A stretch of DNA of 64,000 nucleotides from Bacteroidota bacterium (GCA_018266735.1 JAFDZT010000002.1:236439-300438); one strand, 5' to 3'. Shown: positions 25,682 to 37,800, counted from the first letter of the stretch. The notes: generated from the sequence alone by a model not told the origin. Numbers and translations: made by a program.

Positions 25682-26404
25682 TTATCGAACGAGACCGTAT
25701 CCACCGTCGACACTGATGATCTGGCCGGTGATATAGGTGGTCGTGGTGGAAAAGAACCAAACGGCTTCGAACACGTCGGCGGCCGTGCCGTACCGACGCA
25801 TCGGAATGCGTTCGAGGTGGGTCAGTCCTTTGTCCGCTTCCGTACGCTCCGACGGCTGCTCGATCGCACCGGGAGCAACGGCATTCACCGTCACGTGTGG
25901 GGCCAAGGACCGTGCAAGGGAGCGGACAGCGGTGTTCAGGGCCGACTTTGAAACATTATACGCAAGTCTGTCCTTCCAGATCTCCATTCCGCCCAAGGAG
26001 CTGATCGCAACAAGGCGTGGAGTGCCGACCAAAGGGTGACGTTCGATGCATCGCGCCAGTGTCACCAGCGGGAGCGTATTCACGTCGATGGCCGATCGCA
26101 CATCCTTCGCATTCGCGTGGGCATTCGCATCTGGAAAGACACCTGCATTGGAGACCACGACGTCGGGGATACCGAGTTCGGCGACAAGGGCCTCGAATGC
26201 GGCCTGCAGCGCTGCGTCGTTCGCAACATCGGCTTGCACGGCATGCGAACGCCGACCCATGGCACGGATGGCGTCCACGGTCGACTTCGCCTCATCCGCC
26301 GATGTATGGAACGTGATGCCCACGTCATAGCCACGCTCGGCAAAGCCGAGAGCCATGGCGCGACCAAGTCGCCGCCCACCACCGGTGATGAAGACCACGC
26401 TCAT
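25682..26404 (-). CDS. Short-chain dehydrogenase/reductase (FabG-like)
   Basis: A 240-residue classical SDR. It has the coenzyme motif FITGGGRRLGRAMA (TGxxxGxG type with an Arg-Arg suggesting NADPH), VSNAGVFPD (NAG), Ser in AISSLGGMEIW, YNVSKSALNTA (Tyr-x3-Lys) and a C-terminal YITGQIISVDGGYG. The length and last motif fit FabG/pteridine-reductase-like enzymes. The ATG at 26404 begins right at the Rossmann strand. It is 1 base past the YgfZ stop, so the two are coupled. Confidence 0.88.
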   Translation of the reverse strand: MSVVFITGGGRRLGRAMALGFAERGYDVGITFHTSADEAKSTVDAIRAMGRRSHAVQADVANDAALQAAFEALVAELGIPDVVVSNAGVFPDANAHANAKDVRSAIDVNTLPLVTLARCIERHPLVGTPRLVAISSLGGMEIWKDRLAYNVSKSALNTAVRSLARSLAPHVTVNAVAPGAIEQPSERTEADKGLTHLERIPMRRYGTAADVFEAVWFFSTTTTYITGQIISVDGGYGLVR

Positions 26405-26405
26405 A

Positions 26406-27362
26406 TCAGTCCTGCATCGGAAGAAGGTGGATCGTGGCCTCGAACTCTGCGCCATCCTTACGCACATGGACCGTTGATCCGGGATGGGCATGTTCCCCAC
26501 GGATGAAGCCCAGTGCGATCGTTCCTGACCGACGTGAGGGCACGACCGTGGTGATCGATCCGACCACGACGCCGTCCACCACCACTTCCTGCCCTTCCTC
26601 CATGCTCCCTTCCGACGAGAAGCCAAGTACGCGTTGTTTGACCTTGTTGTAACTGTCGAGTCGCGCAACGACCTCCTGTCCGATGTAGCACCCCTTGGTG
26701 AAACTCGTCAGATGCAGTAGTCCCGCCTCGAGCGGATTGTATGCCTCCGTCCATTCATGCCCTTGTTCACCCGCTCCGTTGAGGACGCGCAAATAGGCCA
26801 TCTCCGATTCCATCAGCATGGGAATGGCATCAGCAGAATCCTCGAGCGTTGCGCGGATCGATCCCACCACGTCGAGTGGCGCAATGATCAAGTACGATGT
26901 TTCCATCACCGATGGCATGCGAACGATCCTGATCGGTTCCGAACCGAAATGGGCTTCTATGGTATGGGAAAGGGGCAAGGCGGAAGGGTCTGTATCCGTA
27001 AGGGCACGTACGACGTCGGCAGCTCGCGGCCCCAGGACCTCAAGAAGTCCGGTTGCCTCGGATACGTCCTTCGTTCGAACATCATCCATGATGGTGTATG
27101 TTCGTAGCCATTGCTGGATCTTTGATGCCATGCCGGGAGATGCGATCATGAGCGCATGGTCCTGTAACGAACACACCGTCACCACGTCGATGATCCGTGC
27201 CTTGTCCGTGAGAACAACGGTCTGTTTCCCGCTCCCGACCGGCATGGATGAAAGGTCGTTCGTGGTGAGTCGATTCAACAGGTCGAATCGGTCGTTCCCA
27301 CGCACTTCGATCACCGACCACGACGAACGGTCGAACCAGGCACTTTCTCCCGACACATTCAT
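26406..27362 (-). CDS. ygfZ: YgfZ/GcvT-domain folate-binding protein
   Basis: A 318-residue protein of the YgfZ family, homologous to glycine-cleavage T protein. YgfZ uses tetrahydrofolate to support maturation and repair of some iron-sulfur enzymes. The signature KGCYIGQEVVARLD is complete (GCYxGQE), and the N-terminal GNDRFDLLNRLTTND fits the family. The ATG at 27362 lies in a CATATG that is shared with a possible start for the divergent protease gene. A TAnnTTTG box 33 bases upstream (27396-27403) supports this start and makes ygfZ the first gene of a seven-gene minus-strand run. Confidence 0.9.
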   Translation of the reverse strand: MNVSGESAWFDRSSWSVIEVRGNDRFDLLNRLTTNDLSSMPVGSGKQTVVLTDKARIIDVVTVCSLQDHALMIASPGMASKIQQWLRTYTIMDDVRTKDVSEATGLLEVLGPRAADVVRALTDTDPSALPLSHTIEAHFGSEPIRIVRMPSVMETSYLIIAPLDVVGSIRATLEDSADAIPMLMESEMAYLRVLNGAGEQGHEWTEAYNPLEAGLLHLTSFTKGCYIGQEVVARLDSYNKVKQRVLGFSSEGSMEEGQEVVVDGVVVGSITTVVPSRRSGTIALGFIRGEHAHPGSTVHVRKDGAEFEATIHLLPMQD

Positions 27363-27377
27363 ATGCAGTTGATCCGA

Positions 27378-29387
27378 ATGTTGAATACGAAACGTCAAAA
27401 CTACGAAAAGCCACTCGCCCTTCTGGTGTCGATCATGCTTGCCGTCGGAAGCGCATTGGCACAGCAGGAGACGTACCGGATCACCTTCACCGACAAAGGT
27501 CCGCAACCGTACGCTCCGGGAACGGCACTCTATCTGCAGACCCTCCGACAATTCGCACCACGTACTATCGCTCGGCGGACCATGCATGGGGTGGACCCAG
27601 TGGTGGGTTATGACGACGTACAGCTCTACGCTCCCTATCTCGATTCCCTACGACAACGTGGCATCACCCCGTTCACGGCAAGTCGGTGGCGTAATTGTGT
27701 ACTCGCCGATATCGACTCGGCCACGGCCGTCACATTGCGTTCCTTTTCGTTCGTTCGAGCAGTGCAGCGAACGGCCGACGTTTCCTACGTGTTGCCGTCC
27801 GAACCCGACCGATCGATCGATCGACTCGGTGCACACTTCGATGACTGTTCTCCGATGCGCTACGGTCTGTCCCTGCAGCAGAACGTGTTGCTCAATACTC
27901 CGACACTTCACGAGGCAGGTGTCTTTGGTCAGGGCGTTGTCGTAGGCATCATCGACAACGGATTTCGGTGGCGCTCGAATGCCACCTTCCGCAATGCACG
28001 CGTTCTTGGTGAGTACGATGTGGTCTACGGAGACTCTATCACGGCCAACGATTCCAATGATGTGTCGAATCAAGATGGGCACGGCACCATCGTGATGTCG
28101 TTGATCGCAGGCCTTACGCCAGACACCCTCATTGGCGTTGCTCCCGGCGCGTCGTTCTTGTTGGCAAAGTCCGAGGACATGCGCGGTGAGTTCCGTCGCG
28201 AAGAGGACAATTATGCAGTGGCCATGGAATGGCTCGAGCGCATTGGTGCTGACGTGGTCACATCGTCGATCGGCTATCGATACTTCGACTCGGCACAGGC
28301 GGTCACACCGTACGATCTGTTCGATGGGAAGTCGACGTTCGCTGCACAGGCGGTGAACAGGGCCGTCGCCTATGGTGTGGTTTGCGTCACGGCTGCGGGG
28401 AACGACGGGCAACGTCCACGCACGCTCATCACGCCGGCTGATGCCGACAGTGTGATCAGTGTTGGGAATGTGCTGCAGGGCGGCGACACAGCAGCGCGTT
28501 CATCGTCGGTTGGTCCAACGGCCGATGGACGTGTCAAGCCCGACATCATGGCCATGGGCGTTGGGGTGATCAGTGGCGTTGCCGGTGGCGGCTTCATCTA
28601 TACCGGCGGCACGTCGATGTCGGCACCACAGATCGCAGGCTGCTGTGCACTTCTGAAGAGCCTGCACCCAACAGCACATTCCTATGAGATCCGCAAGGCA
28701 TTGTTCCAAAGCGGCACGCTGTATCCGAGCAAAGATACCGTGATGGGCTTTGGACGCCCCGATGTCGCACAGGCAGCCGCGCTGATCGGTCCGTGCCTTG
28801 CGCCACCGTTTGTCTCGCAAGAAGGCACATCGTTGCGCCTCACATCGACACTCTTCACGAACACGAACGTCACCGTCACCTTGCGCGTGCTCAACGGCCC
28901 GCGGCTCAATGCACAAGCATCGGCAACATCGACCGTGTCGTTCGTCCTACCGTCGTCGGTCTTCGCCGCATCGGATACGGTGGAAGTGCGTTACGAGATC
29001 TCGACGATGGACTCGACCATCGTCGGCCGGTATCCTGCCGACACGACCTTCCTGTTGGCGCGTAATGGCGTGTGGACGCCGTGTGGCGGCACAATGCAGC
29101 ACGGACTCACCGACGTTCCTGCCTTCGAGGAAACGTCGTCGAGCATGGTCATTGCGCCGATGCCCGTCGACCGCTCCATACGTCGCATCGAGGTCTCGGG
29201 AATTGACGAACAACCACATAGTATCTCCCTCTCGACCGTCACGGGCGATCGCATCGACGGTATCACCGTGCTAGAATATTCCAATGGCCGAACCGTCGTT
29301 GGCCTGCCTTCGCTGGTGCCGGGATGGTATGTTGTTTCCATCGCGACCGCAACGGCCATCACAAGTCGTCCACTCCTCGTTCGGTGA
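27378..29387 (+). CDS. Secreted subtilisin-like serine protease (S8) with T9SS C-terminal domain
   Basis: A 669-residue exported protease (674 from the alternative ATG at 27363; positions below use that longer form). The signal peptide ends about GSALAQ. The catalytic triad is Asp198 (VVGIIDNGF), His240 (QDGHGTIV) and Ser418 (GGTSMSAP), with oxyanion Asn347 (TAAGNDG). A ~110-residue beta-domain and a T9SS sorting domain follow (PMPVDRSIRRIEVSG ... LVPGWYVVSI, ending in RPLLVR), so it is probably secreted and surface-anchored by type IX secretion. Closest in style to Bacteroidota S8 T9SS cargo. No plus-strand promoter box is seen; the start region overlaps the ygfZ promoter. Confidence 0.9.
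   Translation: MLNTKRQNYEKPLALLVSIMLAVGSALAQQETYRITFTDKGPQPYAPGTALYLQTLRQFAPRTIARRTMHGVDPVVGYDDVQLYAPYLDSLRQRGITPFTASRWRNCVLADIDSATAVTLRSFSFVRAVQRTADVSYVLPSEPDRSIDRLGAHFDDCSPMRYGLSLQQNVLLNTPTLHEAGVFGQGVVVGIIDNGFRWRSNATFRNARVLGEYDVVYGDSITANDSNDVSNQDGHGTIVMSLIAGLTPDTLIGVAPGASFLLAKSEDMRGEFRREEDNYAVAMEWLERIGADVVTSSIGYRYFDSAQAVTPYDLFDGKSTFAAQAVNRAVAYGVVCVTAAGNDGQRPRTLITPADADSVISVGNVLQGGDTAARSSSVGPTADGRVKPDIMAMGVGVISGVAGGGFIYTGGTSMSAPQIAGCCALLKSLHPTAHSYEIRKALFQSGTLYPSKDTVMGFGRPDVAQAAALIGPCLAPPFVSQEGTSLRLTSTLFTNTNVTVTLRVLNGPRLNAQASATSTVSFVLPSSVFAASDTVEVRYEISTMDSTIVGRYPADTTFLLARNGVWTPCGGTMQHGLTDVPAFEETSSSMVIAPMPVDRSIRRIEVSGIDEQPHSISLSTVTGDRIDGITVLEYSNGRTVVGLPSLVPGWYVVSIATATAITSRPLLVR
27396..27403 (-). 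promoter_or_regulatory. TAnnTTTG box for ygfZ inside the divergent protease gene
   Basis: Reads TAGTTTTG on the minus strand and ends 33 bases before the ygfZ ATG. It lies within the signal-peptide codons of the opposing subtilase gene, so the two transcripts would be antisense over a short region. Confidence 0.45.
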
Positions 29388-29392
29388 CCATC

Positions 29393-30025
29393 ATGCCATC
29401 TGTCCTCCTTTCGGGCGCCACCGGAGATCTCGGTTCGGTGGTCCACCACGTCATGCGTGAAGCAGGGTGGAACGTCCTATCGCTCCAACGTCCGGACGTC
29501 GACCTTACCAGCGACAGCAGCACAGCGGCCGCCTGTGCCAACCTCCCTGCCGACCTTGCCGCCATCGTCCATCTCGCCGGTGGCATCGTTGCCGGGAAGA
29601 GTGTTGCACAGACCACAGCCTCCGATGTCGATCGCATGTTCTCGTTGAATGTGGTCACGGCCTTCAATCTGTTCCGTCACGCCCTTCCTGTCCTTGAGCG
29701 CAACGGCGGCGGATCCGTCGTAGTGATCGGTGCCCAAAGCGTGCTGCATCCCATTGCCAACAGAAGTGCCTATTCGGCGTCGAAGGCGGCCCTGGTCTCG
29801 CTCGCACAGAGCATTGCCGAAGAAGGGCGCACCACGAACATCCGCGCAAATGCCATCCTTCCAAGTATCATTCGCACGCCGGCAAATCTGGCATGGGCGC
29901 AAGGCGGCGAGGAACATGCGTGGGTACGTCCCGAGGACATTGCCGCAACCATCGTGCATCTCTGCGATGCACAGTGTGCGATCAGTGGTGCCGTGATCCC
30001 CATGTTCGGCGGAAAGGCGTTCTGA
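29393..30025 (+). CDS. Short-chain dehydrogenase/reductase
   Basis: A 210-residue SDR. The N-terminal VLLSGATGDLGSVVHHVM is a TGxxGxxG variant (GATGDLG), and the Asn-Ala-Gly equivalent is IVHLAGGIV. A Ser in VIGAQSVLHP and YSASKAALVSLA (Tyr-x3-Lys) make the catalytic set. The C-terminal part ends with ISGAVIPMFGGKAF, as in FabG-like enzymes. It is shorter than most SDRs but has all key motifs. The ATG at 29393 is preferred; a GTG at 29384 would overlap the protease stop. It is 1 base from the ABC transporter gene, so likely co-transcribed. Confidence 0.83.
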   Translation: MPSVLLSGATGDLGSVVHHVMREAGWNVLSLQRPDVDLTSDSSTAAACANLPADLAAIVHLAGGIVAGKSVAQTTASDVDRMFSLNVVTAFNLFRHALPVLERNGGGSVVVIGAQSVLHPIANRSAYSASKAALVSLAQSIAEEGRTTNIRANAILPSIIRTPANLAWAQGGEEHAWVRPEDIAATIVHLCDAQCAISGAVIPMFGGKAF

Positions 30026-30026
30026 T

Positions 30027-31814
30027 ATGGCCAAGTCACGACGCGACCGAACGACAGCGGAAGAGAAGACGCGCATCGACTCCGAGACCGCTCGCAAGCA
30101 ACTTGCCTTTCTCCTTGGCTATTACCGACCGTATGCGGGACGAACGATCGTTGCACTGCTCTTCATGCTTCCGGCCAGTGCCATCAGTCTGCTGTTCCCA
30201 CGGTTGACGGGTGACCTGATCGATACGGTCACCAAGAGTGGCAGCTCCGATCAGCTCTACACAGTGGGCCTCTCGTTCTTGGGTCTTCTCATCGTCCAGG
30301 CCGTCATCGGCTACTTCGTCTCCGTTACCATGGCTCGCACAACAGAACGCGTGATCGCCGCATTGCGCACCGATCTGTTCGACCACATCATTCGACTGCC
30401 GCTCACGGTGCTCACAGAGCGTCGCATTGGCGAACTGTCGTCACGACTCTCAAGCGATCTCACGCAGATCCAGGAAACATTCTCATTCTCGGTGATGCAG
30501 ATCTTGCGGCAGATCATCTTCCTGATCGGAAGCATAGCCATCATCATCAGCACGAGTGTACAACTGACAGTACCGATCCTTGTCGCCCTTCCGGTGATCG
30601 TTGTGGTCGCACTGTACATGGGACGAAAGATCCGTGCACTGTCGACGAAAACACAGGACGCACTTGCGCGCTCATCGACCATCGTCGAAGAGACGTTGCA
30701 GTCGATCTCAGCCGTGAAGACCTATGTGCAAGAAGGCTACGAGACGAAGCGCTATCACGCCACGATCGACGAGAACGTACGTCTTGCCATTTCGGGCGCA
30801 CGGCTTCGAGCCATTTTCGTAACGTTCATCATCTTCACCATCTTTGGTGGTATCGCCGGCGTGATCCTCTATGGTGCCGGCCTTGTGATGAGTGGCGCCG
30901 TGACCATGGGCCAGTTGCTGTCGTTCCTGATGTATGCCATGTTCGTCGGTGGTGCACTGGGAAGTGTGGCCGAACAGTTCGGTCAGATCCAGAAATCACT
31001 CGGAGCATCGGTGCGCATGCGTGAATTGATGCAGGCGCCGGTCGAAGAACTTGGTGAAGACGCACCGCGGATCCGACTCACATCCGTGCAACTCGATCAC
31101 GTCTCGTTCTCCTATCCGGAGCGTGCCGACACCACGGTGATCGACAACGTCTCGTTACAGATCGCACCGGGAGAGCGTGTTGCCTTTGTCGGGTCGAGCG
31201 GTGCCGGCAAGAGCACGACGGCCGCCCTCATTCAACGACTATATGATCCGACGCAGGGAACCATTTCCTACGATTGGACGGATGCTCACGCACTATCATT
31301 GGCACAAGTGCGCTTGAACATCGGCATCGTACCGCAAGACATCGTGCTCTTTGGTGGGACCATCGACGAGAACATCCGCTACGGAAAGATCGACGCCACG
31401 GAAGAAGAAGTGGTCGCCGCTGCACGAGCTGCCAATGCCATGGAATTCATCGAGCGATTCCCCGAAGGGATGCAGGCTCGTGTTGGTGAGCGTGGGATCA
31501 AGTTGAGTGGAGGACAACGTCAACGCATTGCCATCGCGCGAGCACTCTTGAAAAATCCTCCCATCCTGATCCTGGATGAGGCGACGAGTTCGTTGGACGC
31601 CGATTCCGAACGTTTGATCTCCGAGGCGCTTGAGCGCCTGATGGAGCATCGCACGACCATCATCATTGCACACCGACTCAGTACCGTCCGACGATGCGAC
31701 CGTATCTATGTGTTCGATAGTGGTCGCATCGTCGAATCAGGTGCGCATGATGAACTGTTCGCGAACGCAGACGGCAAATACCGTCGGTGGTGCGATCTGC
31801 AGTTCATCCAATGA
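30027..31814 (+). CDS. ABC-type exporter, fused permease and ATPase (MsbA/LmrA-like)
   Basis: A 595-residue half-transporter. Six membrane helices in the first ~320 residues are followed by an ATPase domain. It contains Walker A VGSSGAGKST (Gly389-Thr397), a Q-loop in VPQDIVLF, the signature LSGGQRQR (493-500), Walker B ILILDE (513-518), and H-loop IIIAHRLSTV. It would homodimerise to export lipids, drugs or peptides; lipid A flippase (MsbA) is one option, but the substrate cannot be read. Its end is 3 bases from the convergent giant-protein gene, with no terminator visible. Confidence 0.9.
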   Translation: MAKSRRDRTTAEEKTRIDSETARKQLAFLLGYYRPYAGRTIVALLFMLPASAISLLFPRLTGDLIDTVTKSGSSDQLYTVGLSFLGLLIVQAVIGYFVSVTMARTTERVIAALRTDLFDHIIRLPLTVLTERRIGELSSRLSSDLTQIQETFSFSVMQILRQIIFLIGSIAIIISTSVQLTVPILVALPVIVVVALYMGRKIRALSTKTQDALARSSTIVEETLQSISAVKTYVQEGYETKRYHATIDENVRLAISGARLRAIFVTFIIFTIFGGIAGVILYGAGLVMSGAVTMGQLLSFLMYAMFVGGALGSVAEQFGQIQKSLGASVRMRELMQAPVEELGEDAPRIRLTSVQLDHVSFSYPERADTTVIDNVSLQIAPGERVAFVGSSGAGKSTTAALIQRLYDPTQGTISYDWTDAHALSLAQVRLNIGIVPQDIVLFGGTIDENIRYGKIDATEEEVVAAARAANAMEFIERFPEGMQARVGERGIKLSGGQRQRIAIARALLKNPPILILDEATSSLDADSERLISEALERLMEHRTTIIIAHRLSTVRRCDRIYVFDSGRIVESGAHDELFANADGKYRRWCDLQFIQ

Positions 31815-31817
31815 CCG

Positions 31818-34800
31818 TTACCGCACGATCGTGAACGGCATGGTCAGCGTCTGACCCGTGCTCGTTACGAGACGTACTCTATACAATCCTTGCTGCAACG
31901 TTCCGATCGGAACATTCAGGGCATACTGCCCTTCCGCCATCTCCCCTTGCGAGATCACCTGGACGATCCGCCCTGTGACGTCGACGATCGTGAGATCCAC
32001 ATGCGTTGGCATCTGGAGGACGAACGGGATCGTGATGGCCGAGCCGCTGGCGGGATCCGGATAGGCCGGATACATCTCCGCTTTATAGCGAAGCATGTGC
32101 TCGAGGTGCTCTTCCTGCACGTCGGTTGGTTGTCCACCAAGCGGACGTGGCGTGATCGAGAGATCGTCGTTCACGACCGCCGACCGCAACACTGAATTCG
32201 TACGCGCCGCGCCGATCTGAATGCCGTTCGCATACGACTGCACGTTGGCTTGCACGGTATCGAGCTCTTGTGTGGTCAGGTAGAGATAGCCCTTTGGTCC
32301 GAAGGACGCGTCCATGTGCCACACTTGATCGTTCGTATCACACAGCGCTGCAGGATTCTTGTGCACCTTCCAAGAACCACCGGAGCCCGGTTGATTCTTG
32401 ACAAAGGCCAACAGTCCGTGCGATGTTCTTCCATCAGGCGCAACATCGGACTCCGTTTCGGCAAGGACCACTACGTGTCCGTTCTCGGAAACGGCCGATG
32501 CAAGACGGCGGATGACGTGATCCTCCTTCGCTTCGTCCATCACCGATGGCGAGCTCCATTGTCCGTTCGAATACCACAATTCATGCAGCTTGTAGCTCGG
32601 TGTGGACTGACCGCGACGATCGTAGGTGGATAGTGCAAGGACGGCACCACCGTTATAGGCCGACATCGTGATCTCGTTGAACTGTCGATTCGTCCCTGGT
32701 GCGAGGATCACCATCGGAGTGGACCATGTGGTGCCATTCCAACGGGCATACATGAGACTGGACTGCCCTACATCGATGGACCGCTCGTTGATCCATACGG
32801 CAAGCACGTCGTTGTCGGCAACGCGCACCAGATGCAGATCTCGTTCATACCCGCTCGTGGTACCGATCGGTTGAACGGGCTGCATAGACCAAACAGAGCC
32901 GGTCTTCTTCAGCAGCACGCCATAGATATCGCTTTCACCGGACGTTGGCGTTTGGGCTGGCCATACGATCATGGCAGATGTGCCGTTCGCCAACGACACG
33001 ACCTTTGTCGTACCATCGATACGTCCGGACATTGCCGAGCTCATATCGTCCGTGACCACCATGTCCTGTGTGAGCGTACCGGACTTCGCATCGTAGATAC
33101 CCACGTGTACATCTTCCGCATGCAGCAGTTCCGGTACGGAAAGCGATGCCGGTGCATTCGAGGCATTGAAACGACTCTGATTCCATGTGATCACGGCATC
33201 GCCATCGTCGTTGAGAATGGTCATGGCAGCATCGTGCATACCGTTTCGATTGGTCAGCAACGTTTCTGTTGCACCAAAGGAATTCGTGAGCGTATCGAGC
33301 GATCCGATCATCAACGAACTCTTCTGTCCTGCCCGTGCATGTTCAAGCCACACCATGCTCAGTCGCTTCGATGTGGCGACCACATCCGGACGTGCATAGT
33401 AGTACGGTGTTTCCGGTGGGAGCGGACGGTAGGACATCTGTGCTGCCTGGACCTGGTCGCTCTGCTTGCTTCGTTCCATTGCAGAGATGAAGATCGACGA
33501 TTTGATCTCCGGAAATGTGTAGAACGATGGCATGAGGTCCGGATCGTACGAGGCATTGAGCAATCCATGATAGAGGTCGATATGGATCAGACCGAACATC
33601 AGATCGAGGTCCACCGTGACGTACGTGCGTTGTGCCGATGCTGACGGCCAGTTCCGTTCGACGATCGACGTGACACCACCAGAATAGGTCTTGCCCCAGC
33701 CGATGATCGTTTGATCATCGATCGAGACACCGGCACCAAAGAAGCCGGCAATGCTCACCTCCATACCACGCGAAAGCGTCGATGAGAAGCTATTCGCCAA
33801 ACCGGTCTGGTACTTGTTCTTGAATTCTTCGGCGTGCTCTTTCGAGTCCGGAAGTTCACCGGCATACTTCAGTACGCCGGTACCATCGGTGCCAAGATTC
33901 AACGTGTAGTATTGCTCGCTGCCAACCCACAACGCTAACGTCGGTGCTGGACTCACGATCGTGAGGCCGGACTCGATGATGTGTAGCGCCTCTTTGATAA
34001 TGGTGTAGGGCCCGAGAAGATTCCCGGATAGGTTGGCCGAAATGAGTTGCCGAATGGCCATCTCTCTGTTCGGGCCGGCTGTATCGCTCACGAAGTCTTG
34101 CTCAGCTTTGAATCCATGAAGTGTATCACCTTGATTCACATACGCCGTCCTGCTACCTGTCAAGAGCTCTGTACTTATGTTCGAGTTCCAGGTAAAGCCC
34201 GCGTTGTTGTAGGACGAGTTCGGGTCGAAGGCGAACTGTCCGTTCGACGGCGTATAGATGACGTTGACCTTGAGTTCCAACGGACCGCTTCCGCCATCGG
34301 CACTTGCAGTGCTCATGGGCAACGAGCCAATGAGCGGCAATGTTTTCTCGAAACCTGGCGTTGGCAATGGAATGAGCGACGTCAGATAAATGGAGCCATT
34401 CACATTCGAGTCGGCCGTGATCTGTGTTCCATTGATCCAGTCCGCACGCGGTGTGATGGATACGACCTGCGTTTGATGCGCAGAAGGCTTGGCCAGTCCA
34501 TTGAACGTGTAGTCGATGACCATGTCCAGCTCACGTGCATCACGAGCGATGCTCGGCCAACCAACCTGTGCGGGATCGTACGGTGCGGCCTTCCATGTAT
34601 CGATGGTATCCGTCACGGTCGGATCCTTTGGATCCGGGACGATGCGACGATCGGCAATGTTCATCGTATAGGCAGACGAGCCCACCTGTGTTCCGCTTTG
34701 ATCGATCCATCGCGCAGCCACGGTCTTCATGATCGTGGATTGCACGGAGTCCTGCACATTGATGATGGACGGCATGACCGTGATACCTTGATATCCGCCG

Positions 34801-37800
34801 GCAGCAACGCTCTGCTCAAACGGACCCCATCCCCTATCGCTATGCAAGGGCTGTGGTGGGAATGGAAGCATCGTGACCGGGAACTTGTAGTTCCATTGCT
34901 GCCGTTTCACCGTACCGGCCTGTGTGCGCTTGTTCCACGACACGGCAACATTCACGAACGAACCCAAAGGAAGTCCGCCAAGTTGCTTGTATCCCGAACG
35001 GAACTGACATGTATCGGGCAGCGGTGCTGCCGTGTAGTTCCGTGTGAAGACCACCGGTGCGGAGTCCAACTGCACATCGTTCGAATCGTGAAGCGACAGA
35101 ACCATTACGATCTGGTCGGTGGAATCGTGCTGTGCACTCGGGATGAACTGCGAAGGTTGGAAGGTGAGAAGGAACCTCGTCGACGCGCTCTTACCTTGAC
35201 GGAAGGGTCCCCATCCAAGCGACGACCAGATGAAGTTCTTCTGTGGAGGAGCAGCGAATTGCGTTGTGATCACGGCAGTATCGAGAAGAATGTCTCGCTT
35301 TGAAACATCTGAGCAACGATGATACACGAACGTGCCGATGAGTCGCAGTGTGGCCGGCGTGTTGCCGAACGAGTTCATGTCGTATGTCAATCGTACGGAG
35401 TCGTTCTTCGGAACCTGTGTGGAGATCGTTCCAACGGTTGCACCCGATGGATTCAGCCATCGGATGTTGGTCACGCTGTCCACGTTATGCAGGTGCGTGA
35501 GCGTGAATGTTTGCATCATCTTCCCGGTCGTGGTATCGGTTGCACGGAAGGATGGATACAATCGGCCGTACAACGTGTCGACAAGCGGATTGGGGACGAC
35601 ATTGATACTATCGACGAACGTGAAGCCCGACTTGGGGAAATGCAAAGAGTTTGAGTAGACATTGACCTCCACCGTCCGTGCTGTGATAGGCAACGGCGTG
35701 ATCGCATAGTGCTGATCGTTGATCACGTTCGTTTGTGCTCCCGAAACAGCGGTCACGCCGTACAAACTATCGTCCACCGAACCATTGCAATCACGGAATC
35801 GATACCGCACCGAATCCATATGATAAGGGGCGAGCATCGAATACAAAGGCTGCGCGTTGGGTCCAGTACCCAGATTCAAATTCAAATCGAGAATATTCGT
35901 ACTTCCCTGGAGCAGTGCCGATGTGTCGCGTACCGACGCATTGGTTGTGAAGACCTTATACGCATCGAACTCGAGGTGCGGATTCTTCACTTCGATGTTC
36001 AGCGGATAGGTGATACCCAGGCCAGGACCACCGTCGGTATACAGGATGAACGTGAGCGTCGAGGTATTGAACTGTCTGAAGGTGAACGGTATCGAAAGCG
36101 TTTGATCCTTGTTGAACCGGATCTGATACGGCGTGAGTGGAACCAGAACTGAGTCGATGAGCGCACCGTTGTCGTCCTTGGTGAAGACGGCAACACGAAG
36201 CGTCTGTGCCGGCATGCGCTTGATCGTGAAGATGGTAGGGATCGGGGTCACACCGGAGATATCGGACTGTGTGCTGCCGGATCGCGGCAGGTACGACCAT
36301 GAGAAGTCCAATGGTCCGAAGCCTGCTGTCGAGGTTGCTGCAAGCGTGTCGGGAATGGTGTAGATGAACCGATCGAGCTGCACTCCATTGTCGGGTCCAC
36401 CATCGTACCGCACATTCACGTGCAAGCGTGCGTTGACCGGCAGCCAGCCCATGTTCGTTGTGAAAACAGCGGAATCGAGGGTACCGGTTCCTGTTGGACG
36501 AACCAGCATGGAGTCCACGGCGGCGGGATTGTGCGTGCCCGTCACGCGGAACTCTACCTCACGTGTACCCGGAGGAAGGTTCGTGATCCTGAAGGTGTTC
36601 ATCGAATCACGTCCAGCCGTGAACGGACCATAGCCTTGCGACGCTGTGAGCACTCCCGGCTGTGGCAACATCGAGATAGGATGTCTGGTGAATTCAAGTT
36701 GAACAGTATCCGTACCACGTATAGCGTAGCGTGTAAAGCGCGCTTCCACCTTGAGCGGGAATCCTCCCGTGATGATCAGCGGGCGCGTTCCATTCGTATC
36801 GAGCCAGAAGACCGTACTGTCGTAGCCCACACCTTTCAGAGGCACGAAGACACTTCGTGCGATAACGGTATCGGCAACGGAATCACGAATGGAGAACTGA
36901 CCGATGATCGTATCTGTTGCCGTGCCGATGGGTCGCATCCACTTTGCGCCAAGCACGATGTAGGCCGAGTCAGTTTGGACGAACGGTCCCCACGAGTTCG
37001 CGAACAAGTATGGCAAGGAAGTATCTCGAACATCGAAGTAATAGTCGTATTCGATCGGCAAGACCTCGTAGTCGCGATACACCTCGCACCGTACGGTAGT
37101 GGTGTAGAGCGGAAGCGTGCTCTGATCGAAGACAATGCGCGCTGTATCCACATAGGTGTCAAACGTGGGATAGGCATTGCGTTGGTTATAGAGTCCACCC
37201 CACTGATCGATAAGCGTGAGTCGCACATGCGCTGCGCGAACAGGGAGACTGTCGACGCTCACCGTGTCGATCCCGGCCTGTCCGAGTCCGAGTGGTGCTG
37301 TGAAGGACGTGAAGAAGTGCGGTCCATAGTTCTGTGGCACGATCTGGATCGGATAGTCAGTACGGGCGGAATCCGTTGTCGGAGATCCGTAATAGGCCAC
37401 CACATGAAGGACTGCATTCTGTAGCGCAATGCCCATGTTGGAGGTGAAGTTCACGCTATCTACCACCATACTGTATGGGGCACTTCCTGAATCGAGGCCA
37501 TAGATCATCCCATATCGACCGGTGGCATCGATCCACCAACGGATAGACCTGCAGGATGAGCCAAGACCCTTCACAACGAACTCATTGACGGCACCAACCC
37601 CTTGTTGGAACGGACCCCATCCGAGCGATGCGCGAACAACGGGAAGCGGAACAGAGTCGGCCAACACCATCGTTGTTCGAAATCCGGCGCTCGTCGTGGT
37701 CGGAGTTGTATACGTGATCGAAAGGGTTGTCATCTTCTTGTGTGCCGATGTGGAATACAGAATGGATGCCGTGTCGATGGCTGTGCCGGTGCGGACCACG

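Noticed and set aside
34047..35303. A 418-codon plus-strand frame inside the giant protein gene
   Set aside because: It is the complement of a coherent repeat-protein frame, has high Arg/Cys/His content and no domain pattern.
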